Assembly: GCA_016711505.1 (NCBI GenBank)
Contig: JADJSV010000001.1
Location: 124,001 to 188,000, forward strand
Origin: Bacteroidota bacterium
Lineage (GTDB): Bacteria; Bacteroidota; Bacteroidia; AKYH767-A; 2013-40CM-41-45
Direction of reading: 5' to 3'
Length of the DNA stretch: 64,000 nt
Part shown: positions 42,715 to 51,090 of the stretch, one piece after another
Position numbering within the stretch: the stretch's first letter is position 1
How the letters are laid out: every line of letters starts with the position of its first letter
The notes under the pieces: generated by a model
Seen by the model: the letters and a program-made list of their open reading frames with translations, nothing else
Told to the model about the DNA's origin: nothing
Database searches by the model: none
Position numbers and translations under genes: made by a program

Positions 42715-45324
42715 TTATTGTTTTACAATTCTTGAAGTGTTAACCTCGTTATCGTAAGCAACTTTTACTGTATAAACTCCTGCAGTAAGAGTATTGATAT
42801 CGATTGATTTTGTATAACCGTAACCGGAAACTTCTGTAGAGAAGAATACTGTGTTACCAAGGATATCCATTACTGTGATTGAAACTTTTGTATCACGGAT
42901 TTTAGAAACGTTTACGTTAAGTTCATTCTTAGCAGGATTTGGATAAACTGAAACCAGACTTGCTGCAGAACGAGTTCCGCTGCCCTGGAATGGATTACAA
43001 GTGATGTAACTTACAGTAATCACATCGAAAGCTTCACAACCTGATGCATTAGTTACAAGTACAGAATAATTACCTGCTGCTGTAACTGTAAGCGTTTGGT
43101 TTGTGCTGTTGTCACTCCATAGGTATGAAGTTCCTACTCCTGCACCCGCGTCAAGTATTAATTGTTCACCGATACAAAGTGTTGTGTCATTTCCTAAGTT
43201 AACATTTGCACCTACACTCATTGAAGCGATCTCAACTGTTGCATAAGCACGACATCCAAGATAATCTTCAACCATTACAACGTTTGTTCCTGCGTTCAAT
43301 TGAGTTGCAACATCTGTTGCTTCTCCGCTAGGCCATTCGATTGTGTATGGTGACTGACCACCGCTGATAGTTACTATTGCTGATCCATCTTCACTTAGTG
43401 GACAAGTTGCATCCATCAATGAAATTGCTGATGCGCTGATTCCTGCTGCATTTGCAACGTTCGTTGTCAATATTTGAGAACAACCGCTTGTTACATCAGT
43501 AGCAACACATTCATAGATACCAGCTATAAGACCGGTTGCTGAAGGGCCATTAGATACGTTTGGAGTCCATACATATGTAAAGTTACCACTGCCGCCTTGT
43601 GTAGCTACAGTTGCTGATCCATCATTTGCAAGACAGGTAGCAGGTGTAGAACTGATTGAGAAAGAAACAGGAGCTGTATTTGCGATCACAACGTTTGCAT
43701 TTGTATGACAGTTATTATCGTCAGTTACAGTAACTGTATAAGGACCTGAAGCAAGATCAATTGCTTCTGCAGTATTTTGAGGAGGAACAGTATTCCATAC
43801 ATAATCGTACGTACCTGTACCACCATTCACTGATGCAATTGCACTACCAAGTGCACTACCACAACCTGCGTTAGTAGGAGTTGTCGTTACAACAAGCGGT
43901 GCCGGTTGAGAAATTACAACTGTTTGTGCACCTACACAACCTGAACCATCTGTTACGTTAACAGTATATGTTCCGGCAACTAAGTGAGATATAGTTTGTG
44001 ATGTTAATTCATTTGGTAATTGATTAGAAGTCCATAGATAAGTCAAAGGTGGATTTCCTGAAGCAGTTACTGTTGCAGAACCATTATGATTTCCGAAACA
44101 AGCAACACTCGGTGTCGATGTAACATTCAATCCCATGTTAGAAACTACTACTGAGAAACTGTAAGTCTGAAGTCCATTAGAAGGACAAGCATCGTCACGA
44201 ACTGTTACTGTGAAAGTATAAGGTTGTGGACGAGCATCAGCCGGTGTTGGAGCCCAGCAGAAACGACCTACCGGATTCGGAGAACCACTAGTTGTGAAAG
44301 TAGCACCCGGGATACCTGCATTCCATGATAGAGTTAATGTTTGTCCTGGATCTGTTTCATTTGTGATGATGTCGAAACAAAGCTGACCACCTGTACAAGC
44401 AGAAGTTGCAAAGTTACCACCACCATTGATACCAGTCGCAGATGGAAGTGTGTTTGAACAAGCTACTGTGTAGATCTGAATATCTCTCATTACTGATCCG
44501 ATAAGAACACCATTACGATATTCCTGAATCAATACTGCAACAACACCTACTTCAGATTGCGTTGGGTGCATGAAGATATCACCGTTGTTCTGATTGATTG
44601 TTGTAGCAGGAGAAGATGTTATAGGATTTGCAATTGAATAACCTGCAGCATATGTTACTGATTGGTTAGCACCAGTCCTTGGTGGAATGAAGAAATATAC
44701 TAATGAATCACCATCAGCATCAATTACACCATGATTGTAAAAGTTATTCTGACCAATACACTGGAAAGCTACGGGATAGTTCGCGAAAGTTGGCGAATTA
44801 TTGTTTGTAAGTGTATTGTTCAAATAAGCTTCAAGATACTGTCCGTCACCTGAACCGAAATCCAGAGTAGTGATGGCAGCATTACGACAACAGTTTGAAA
44901 CACTAAAGTTCCAATCCGGGCATTGTGCCGGAAGAGTAACTATTGTAGTGTATTCATAAGCCTGGATACCGGGAGCTGTTCCACCTGCACATGTTGAAGG
45001 ATTACCCGGACAGTTCAATGAAATTTCTTGTCCTGTTCCCGGAACCTGATTCAATGTTAAGGATTGCGATACTCCGGCGCCACAAGTGGTTGAACCAACT
45101 TGTAGTGATTCAGTTAATGGTGCATCAATACCGAAGCAATCACGGTAAAGAGTGTAAGTTACCAGATACTGGTTGTTACCGATATATTCATAGGTCAAAT
45201 CTGCTCCGGCCATGTGACTGGCTTTAGAGGAATTCAAGCCCATGAAACATACTAAAGCAAAAAGAACGCAAAGGTTCTTCCACAAGTTTCCGGTAATGGT
45301 TTTAGGGTAAATAGTTTTCTTCAT
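42715..45324 (-). CDS. T9SS-sorted adhesin, paralogue B (SprB repeats)
   Basis: An 869-residue surface protein with a signal peptide (NLCVLFALVCFMGLNSSKAS). Residues ~36-400 share the SHMAGADLTYEYIGNNQYLVTYTLYRDC start and the CCRNAAIT and IDADGDSLVY blocks with paralogue A. Four SprB-like repeats follow (ACFGNHNGSATVTASG, GCGSALGSAIASVNGG, TCLANDGSATVATQGG, TCPLSEDGSAIVTISGG), then one PKD-like module (LGNDTTLCIGEQLILDAG). The type A T9SS sorting domain ends the protein (VYPNPAKNELNV, GVYTVKVAYDNE). In gliding Bacteroidota, SprB repeats occur in motility adhesins. Confidence 0.92.
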   Translation of the reverse strand: MKKTIYPKTITGNLWKNLCVLFALVCFMGLNSSKASHMAGADLTYEYIGNNQYLVTYTLYRDCFGIDAPLTESLQVGSTTCGAGVSQSLTLNQVPGTGQEISLNCPGNPSTCAGGTAPGIQAYEYTTIVTLPAQCPDWNFSVSNCCRNAAITTLDFGSGDGQYLEAYLNNTLTNNNSPTFANYPVAFQCIGQNNFYNHGVIDADGDSLVYFFIPPRTGANQSVTYAAGYSIANPITSSPATTINQNNGDIFMHPTQSEVGVVAVLIQEYRNGVLIGSVMRDIQIYTVACSNTLPSATGINGGGNFATSACTGGQLCFDIITNETDPGQTLTLSWNAGIPGATFTTSGSPNPVGRFCWAPTPADARPQPYTFTVTVRDDACPSNGLQTYSFSVVVSNMGLNVTSTPSVACFGNHNGSATVTASGNPPLTYLWTSNQLPNELTSQTISHLVAGTYTVNVTDGSGCVGAQTVVISQPAPLVVTTTPTNAGCGSALGSAIASVNGGTGTYDYVWNTVPPQNTAEAIDLASGPYTVTVTDDNNCHTNANVVIANTAPVSFSISSTPATCLANDGSATVATQGGSGNFTYVWTPNVSNGPSATGLIAGIYECVATDVTSGCSQILTTNVANAAGISASAISLMDATCPLSEDGSAIVTISGGQSPYTIEWPSGEATDVATQLNAGTNVVMVEDYLGCRAYATVEIASMSVGANVNLGNDTTLCIGEQLILDAGAGVGTSYLWSDNSTNQTLTVTAAGNYSVLVTNASGCEAFDVITVSYITCNPFQGSGTRSAASLVSVYPNPAKNELNVNVSKIRDTKVSITVMDILGNTVFFSTEVSGYGYTKSIDINTLTAGVYTVKVAYDNEVNTSRIVKQ

Positions 45325-45558
45325 TTTCTATTTTTGTTTGTTTCTTTTTTTCTGTATTAATTAGGGTAAATTTAGTTTGAAGTCGGGGAAAAGCGGTATT
45401 TGTTTTGTAAGTGAACTCAATTTTTGGGTGAGGCATCTTATTTCTCTTGTGCATTCCGCTTGAAATGGATTTGTAAAAGCACTCTTTACTTTCGAATGTT
45501 TAGCAATATTACCTAAAAAAGCAATGCCAGTCAACCTTTCAGGCACTATTTAACAACT

Positions 45559-45849
45559 TTATTTCAACATATTCTGCACACTCCAGGCTTCAGCTCTGGC
45601 CGCAAATAACGGTTTGGTTTTCTGCCATGTATCTCTGAAAAGCGAGGATTGACGGTAGGTTTCGAGGTCTTCTTCATGTTCCCATGTTGAAAACGTAAAG
45701 TAAACTCCAGGATCTTTTAAATCTTTAAAAAGCTGTAATCCTGTACAACCCTTGAATTTACTAATGTTTGGACTAACTTCTGCAAAGACTTTTTCAAATT
45801 CAGCTGTGTGTTCTGACATAAAAGTCATCTTGACAATTCTTGTTATCAT
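45559..45849 (-). CDS. Antibiotic biosynthesis monooxygenase (ABM)-fold protein
   Basis: A 96-residue protein with the dimeric alpha/beta barrel pattern of ABM/YgiN-like monooxygenases: an N-terminal IVKMTF strand, CTGLQLFKD and YFTFSTWEHEEDLETYRQS. Small quinol or polyketide oxidation is typical of the family, but many members are uncharacterised. Its start overlaps the stop of the SAM hydroxide adenosyltransferase gene by 4 bases (ATGA), so they are translationally coupled. Confidence 0.87.
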   Translation of the reverse strand: MITRIVKMTFMSEHTAEFEKVFAEVSPNISKFKGCTGLQLFKDLKDPGVYFTFSTWEHEEDLETYRQSSLFRDTWQKTKPLFAARAEAWSVQNMLK

Positions 45850-46625
45850 TTGAATTCTACCCTTATAGCATCCATAACTTTTAGTCCAAGAAGCCCGGCA
45901 GCATTACCACGATTCAATGCTATTTCCAGATAACCGTTCGTGTTAAAAAATGCCACGATCTCACCATTCTCCGTGTCCTCATATGACTTGGATAATCTGG
46001 TGATCGTATAGTCAGATTTACGCATAAAGATCACAAATTCACGGTTTTTATGCTCATTTTCGAAAAAGTCTTTCCTGATATTCATGATTGCATTGCCGAA
46101 AGAATCAATATAAATTATAGATCCTCTGATAGTATTGGCATCTGTAGTGGGTACGGCAAAGTAGCTGGTCAATACATTCTCCTGTTCTTTCCCAAGTTGA
46201 GAAGGTTTTGATCCGGAACCTAACTTTACAATTGCATCTAAAATTACTTCTTCAACAACATTTCTGTCTTCATGCTGTCTTGCATTCAAATGGTAAACTT
46301 TTTTGGGTTTCTCATCCAGCACGAGACTGAAAATTCCACTGTCAAATCCAATAAAATAGTGACCTTCTGATTCAACAATCAAAAATGGAAATTCAAGATC
46401 ATGGTTATCAGGACCGGTAAGTCCTATATAGTGTATACTTCCTTCCGGAAACTTATTGAAACTTGTCTTTATGATGTATGCTGCTGTAAGGATATCAAAA
46501 TGCGTGACCTCATGTGTTATATCTATAACCTGGAGCACTGATTTTCGCAACATCAGCGACCCTTTAAAACAGGCAACGTACGGATCACAAATTCCCCAAT
46601 CGGTGGTAAGAGTCAGAATTGGCAT
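45846..46625 (-). CDS. SAM hydroxide adenosyltransferase (DUF62 family)
   Basis: A 259-residue enzyme of the fluorinase/chlorinase-like family that in most bacteria hydrolyses S-adenosylmethionine to adenosine and methionine. The N-terminal TLTTDWGICDPYVACFKG is the family TDxGxxDxYV motif with tryptophan in place of the usual phenylalanine. FDSGIF stands where many members have DNG, a difference in a substrate-contact loop. YIDSFGNAIMNI is the conserved C-terminal-domain motif. It is the upstream gene of a pair with the ABM protein and is divergent from phoH. Confidence 0.87.
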   Translation of the reverse strand: MPILTLTTDWGICDPYVACFKGSLMLRKSVLQVIDITHEVTHFDILTAAYIIKTSFNKFPEGSIHYIGLTGPDNHDLEFPFLIVESEGHYFIGFDSGIFSLVLDEKPKKVYHLNARQHEDRNVVEEVILDAIVKLGSGSKPSQLGKEQENVLTSYFAVPTTDANTIRGSIIYIDSFGNAIMNIRKDFFENEHKNREFVIFMRKSDYTITRLSKSYEDTENGEIVAFFNTNGYLEIALNRGNAAGLLGLKVMDAIRVEFK

Positions 46626-46783
46626 AGATAGATAAAGAGCATCTGATGTTGATAACTTATAGAATAGCTGAACTCAAAAGTAGACAGTTTTAGGTAGTAT
46701 TGAAACGAAAAAGAAATAGACTTATTAAGAATTGAACGGTAATAACTTGTTCAGTTTATTTTTAATTTAAAACCTAAAAACCA

Positions 46784-47725
46784 TTGAGCGAAGTAGTAAT
46801 CCCTATCGACACCTTTAATCCGGTTGAATTTTTTGGTGTTAACGACAGTAACCTTGAAGTGATCAGAAAGAATTTTCCGGAGCTGAAATTAGTAGCCAGA
46901 GGAAATGAAATAAAAGTAATCGGCGATGAAAAAAACATTCACGTCTTCAGTGAAAAGATAAATCGCCTTATTCAGCATTATCAGAAATTCGGAAGTCTGA
47001 CTCCTGATAATGTAGAACATTTTTTAGCAGATACTTCTGTTAAATCCGATTCACCAACAGCAGGAAACAATGGCGATGTGCTCGTCTTCGGACAGAATGG
47101 AATTATGGTCCGTGCCCGCACTGTCAACCAGAAAAAAATGGTTGAAAGCTCGGAGAAGAACGATATCGTTTTTGCTATCGGACCCGCAGGAACAGGTAAA
47201 ACATATACTGCTGTCGCTCTTGCTGTTCGTGCGCTAAAAAACAGAGAGATCAAACGGATCATTCTTACCAGACCGGCAGTAGAAGCAGGGGAGAACCTCG
47301 GATTTTTACCGGGTGACCTTAAAGAAAAAATTGATCCGTATCTTCGTCCTTTGTATGATGCCTTGTACGATATGATCCAGGGTGAAAAAGTAAAAAGTTA
47401 TATAGAAAGCGGAGTAATTGAAGTTGCACCCCTTGCATTCATGCGTGGTCGTACTTTAGACAATGCATTTGTAATTCTCGATGAAGCACAGAATGCAACT
47501 GAAAGTCAGTTGAAAATGTTTCTTACCAGAATGGGTCCATCGGCAAAATTTATTGTTACCGGTGATGTAACACAAATTGATTTACCTAGGAACCAACCTT
47601 CCGGTTTAGTTCAGGCAATAAAAATCCTGAGTAATGTAAAAGGAATAGATTTCATTTATCTGGATGCACAGGATGTCGTTCGTCACAGATTGGTTAAAGA
47701 TATTATTGAAGCATACAACAAGTGA
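46784..47725 (+). CDS. PhoH-family ATPase
   Basis: A 313-residue PhoH-like protein. The Walker A is GPAGTGKTYTAVALAVRAL (about residue 130), Walker B is FVILDEAQNAT, and the N-terminal part resembles the PhoH/YbeZ fold (GVNDSNLEVIRKNFPELKLV). The family is linked to RNA handling and ribosome maturation. The start is TTG at 46784, the only one that gives the standard N-terminus. Its stop overlaps the possible GTG start of purC by 4 bases. Confidence 0.93.
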   Translation: MSEVVIPIDTFNPVEFFGVNDSNLEVIRKNFPELKLVARGNEIKVIGDEKNIHVFSEKINRLIQHYQKFGSLTPDNVEHFLADTSVKSDSPTAGNNGDVLVFGQNGIMVRARTVNQKKMVESSEKNDIVFAIGPAGTGKTYTAVALAVRALKNREIKRIILTRPAVEAGENLGFLPGDLKEKIDPYLRPLYDALYDMIQGEKVKSYIESGVIEVAPLAFMRGRTLDNAFVILDEAQNATESQLKMFLTRMGPSAKFIVTGDVTQIDLPRNQPSGLVQAIKILSNVKGIDFIYLDAQDVVRHRLVKDIIEAYNK

Positions 47726-48690
47726 AAACAATGAAGATGGATGCGGCGCTGGCGGGGACAAATTTTAATTTCCCCGGACAACAATCTTTTTACAAAGGAA
47801 AAGTAAGAGATGTTTATTCTTTTGAAAAAGTTTTAGTCATGGTTGTAACAGACCGGATCTCTGCATTCGATGTGGTTTTGCCAAGAGCTATTCCTTTCAA
47901 AGGACAAGTGCTGAATCAGATCGCTTTGAAAATGTTACAGGCAACTTCAGACATTGTACCGAACTGGGTGATCACTTCACCGGATCCGAACGTTACGATC
48001 GGAAAAAAATGTGATCCCTTTAAAGTTGAAATGGTCATCCGCGGATATTTGTCAGGACATGCGTGGCGAGAATATAAAGCGGGTCGAAGAGAAGTTTGCG
48101 GAGTAAAATTGCCTGAGGGTCTCAAAGAGAATGATAAATTTCCGGAGCCAATAATTACTCCCACAACAAAAGCATCTCACGGTCACGACGAAGATATTTC
48201 ACGCGAAGAAATCTTAAGCCGGGGAATAGTTTCTGAAAGCGACTACATCAAGATGGAGGAGTACACCAGAGCAATTTACAAACGCGGCACAGAGATCGCA
48301 AAGAAAACAGGATTGATCTTAGTCGATACAAAATATGAATTCGGAAAATCAGGAGATCAGATTTTTTTGATCGATGAAATTCATACTCCCGATTCATCCA
48401 GATATTTTTATGCCTTCGGATACGAAGACCGTCAGAAAAACGGCCAGGAACAACGCCAGCTTTCAAAAGAATTCGTCAGACAATGGTTGATCGAAAATAA
48501 TTTCCAGGGCAAAGACGGCCAAACAGTTCCCGAAATGTCCGACGCCTGGGTCGATCAAATTTCCAAACGCTACATCGAACTTTACGAAAAACTCACCGGC
48601 GAACAGTTTGTTCCTGCAAACATTTCTAATATCAATGCGAGAGTAGAAGCGAATGTGCTTCGTGCATTGGAAGGAATTCAGAATTCATAG
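47722..48690 (+). CDS. purC: Phosphoribosylaminoimidazole-succinocarboxamide synthase
   Basis: PurC (SAICAR synthetase) is a step of de novo purine synthesis that adds aspartate to CAIR. The 322 residues carry YKGKVRDVYSF, TDRISAFDVVLPRAIPFKGQ, VEMVIRGYLSGHAW, ASHGHDEDISREE and EFGKSGDQIFLIDEIHTPDSSRY. It is the long, eukaryote-like form common in Bacteroidota. The start could be GTG at 47722 or the ATGs at 47731 or 47737. It follows phoH directly. Confidence 0.95.
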   Translation: MKTMKMDAALAGTNFNFPGQQSFYKGKVRDVYSFEKVLVMVVTDRISAFDVVLPRAIPFKGQVLNQIALKMLQATSDIVPNWVITSPDPNVTIGKKCDPFKVEMVIRGYLSGHAWREYKAGRREVCGVKLPEGLKENDKFPEPIITPTTKASHGHDEDISREEILSRGIVSESDYIKMEEYTRAIYKRGTEIAKKTGLILVDTKYEFGKSGDQIFLIDEIHTPDSSRYFYAFGYEDRQKNGQEQRQLSKEFVRQWLIENNFQGKDGQTVPEMSDAWVDQISKRYIELYEKLTGEQFVPANISNINARVEANVLRALEGIQNS

Positions 48691-48810
48691 TTCGAGATTT
48701 GTTATCCGTAATTTGTAATTCGAGATTCGTAATTCGAAACTAGTTTACGGCTTCTAAACGCTCTCTAAAAAGATCATTATTCATTTTAAAGTCTTCAGAA
48801 CTTTCCCAGA

Positions 48811-49785
48811 CCGCCGACCTCGAAGAGGTCGCACATTTGTAGAAAGGAAAAAGCCCTACCGAACCCGACCTCGAAGAGGTCGCACATGATAACGTAATAT
48901 CCTTTCATCCAATAAATAAAATCAAGAAATCATTTTTTAAAATACCAGCGGAACGGTGAATTTTTCTAAGAACTTTTATGAATAGGAAACCACTCTCAAA
49001 TTAGCAACTTTCTTAACAACCGCCGACCTCGAAGAGGTCGCATATTTGTAGAAAGGAAAAGGCCCTGCCAAACCCGACCTCGAAGAGGTCGCACATGATA
49101 ATGTAATATCCTTTCAACCAATAAATAAAATCAAGAAATCATTTTTTAAAATTCCAGCGGAACTGTGAATTTTTTTCAAGAACTATTTATGAATAGGAAA
49201 CCACTTTCAAATTAGCAACTTTCTTAACAACCGCCGACCTCGAAGAGGTCGCACACTTGCAGAAAGGAAAAAACTCTGCAGAGCCCGACCTCGAAGAGGT
49301 CGCACATGATAACGTAATATCCTTTCATCCAATAAATAAAATCAAGAAGTCATTTTTTAAAATTCCAGCGGAACTGTGAATTTTTTTCAAGAACTATTAA
49401 TGAATAGGAAACCACTTTCAAATTAGCAACTTTCTTAACAACCGCCGACCTCGAAGAGGTCGCACATTTGTAGAAAGGAAAAAGCCCAACCGAACCCGAC
49501 CTCGAAGAGGTCGCACATGATAATGTAATATCCTTTCATCTAATAAATAAAATCAAGAAATCATTTTTTACAATTCCAGCGGAACTGTGAATTTTTTCCT
49601 AGAACTTTTATGAATAGGAAACCACTTTCAAATTAGCAACTTTCTTAACAACCGCCGACCTCGAAGAGGTCGCATATTTGTAGAAAGGAAAAGGCCCTGC
49701 TAAACCCGACCTCGAAGAGGTCGCACATGATAACGTAATATCCTTTCATCTTAGAAATAAAATCAAGAAATCAATCTTTACAAAG
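48811..49785. repeat. Five-unit ~211-bp tandem array with ten identical 17-bp palindromes
   Basis: Units begin at 48811, 49020, 49231, 49442 and 49653 (periods 209, 211, 211, 211); the fifth is truncated near 49785. Each unit carries two copies of CGACCTCGAAGAGGTCG (7-bp arms, 3-base loop) 51 bases apart, for example 48815 and 48866. All ten 17-mers are identical, while the ~14 bases between each pair (CCTACCGAAC, CCTGCCAAAC, CTGCAGAGC and others) differ in every unit. The remaining ~140 bases are AT-rich and well conserved. No open frame fits. It fills the gap between purC and the RsmB-like gene; 48691-48810 upstream is AT-rich with ATTCGAGATT-type words. Confidence 0.92.
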
Positions 49786-49807
49786 AGAATTAAAGTTAAT
49801 TTCACCC

Positions 49808-50996
49808 ATGCATTACAACATCCTCTTCGACCGCGTCCAAAACCTCATCCAGTCATACGATTTCTCACAACCATTTTCTCTTTACCTCAAAGAAATATTC
49901 AGGAATAATCCCAAGATGGGTGCTCGCGACAGGCGAGAGACCCGTGATTATTGCTATCATTTTTTACGTTTAGGAAGAAATCTGGAGAATGAAAATTTTA
50001 AAACCAAATTAGCTGTTGCAAGTTTTATTTGCTCTTCAACAACAAGCCAATCACTGGAAACGTTGCTGACTGAAAATTCAAAATTGTCTGTGAACTGATC
50101 TGGGCTCAGATACAAATGAAAAAATCGAAATTGTAAAAAAGCAATTTCCGGAATTCAGTATAGAAAAGATTTTCGCAGATATGGATTTGCTGAGTGATGA
50201 TATAGACAAAAATGCATTCGCTCTTTCATTTCTAATTCAACCAAGGGTCTATATTCGCATTCGCAGAAATTTTATTAAAGAAGTTGTTGCTGAATTAGAA
50301 GAACTAAAAATACCTTTCGAAAAAACATCAACTGAAACTGTTTTATCTTTTGCACCAATGCAAAAGTTAGAACACATGAAGACTTACATAGAAGGGTATT
50401 TTGAAATTCAGGATATCAACTCGCAACGGATCACAGATTTTTACTCGCCACAAAAAGATGAGAAGTGGTGGGATGCATGTGCAGCAAGCGGTGGGAAAAG
50501 TCTGGCTCTGATCGATAAGGAAGAAGCAGTATTTTTACTCGCCACTGATCTGCGGGAAAATATCCTGAAGAATTATTCCATGCGAATGAAGAAAGTTGGC
50601 TTCAAGGGATTTAATACTCAAGCAATTGATCTTACCAAAAATTCTATCGATCCAAGTGACCGGTTTGATGGGATTTTAGCCGATGTTCCATGCTCCGGAT
50701 CCGGGACTTGGTCAAGAAGTCCGGAAAACCTGCACAAAAATCCTAAAACAAAGGTTAAGGAAGTCTATCAGCCGCTTCAGCGAAAGATCGTTGCAAATTG
50801 TGTTAAGAACTTACGACTTGGCGGGACATTGGTTTATAGCACCTGTTCAGTCTTTAGTGCTGAAAACCAAGACAATATTGCATATTTTCAGGAAAAACTT
50901 CCATTGAAATTAATTGAAAGTGCACTGATTTCTGGTTATGAAATGAAGGCCGATAGTCTTTTCGTGGCCAGATTCGAGAAAGTTTCAGATAAATGA
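49808..50996 (+). CDS. RsmB/NOL1-NOP2-Sun family rRNA (cytosine-C5) methyltransferase, frameshifted
   Basis: A SAM-dependent m5C methyltransferase of rRNA. The first frame (to 50098) is the NusB-like N-terminal half (MHYNILFDRVQNLI, MGARDRRETRDYCYHFL). The second is the Rossmann half: ACAASGGKSLALID binds SAM, and the catalytic cysteines are in DVPCSGSGTW and YSTCSVFS. Removing one base near 50096-50098 (or adding two) joins them through SVN-DLGSDTNEK, giving ~396 residues. The start codon at 49808 directly follows the repeat array, with no clear Shine-Dalgarno. Confidence 0.88.
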
Positions 50997-51090
50997 TTTA
51001 ATTTCTCAAATTTGCCGGCCCTTAACGGGTGTATTCCGGAAACAAAAAAGGCTTTTTCGGAGTATAATTATATTAATAAAGCAACAAAAA

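Noticed and set aside
45361..45546. 61-codon open frame on the minus strand between adhesin B and the ABM gene
   Set aside because: It has no recognisable domain, no ribosome binding site and average composition for intergenic DNA; I treat it as chance.
48811..49785. CRISPR array made of the repeated palindrome and intervening sequences
   Set aside because: Spacing alternates between 51 and ~160 bp, the long intervening segments are nearly identical between units instead of unique, and no cas gene is near. It is a tandem repeat array, not a CRISPR.
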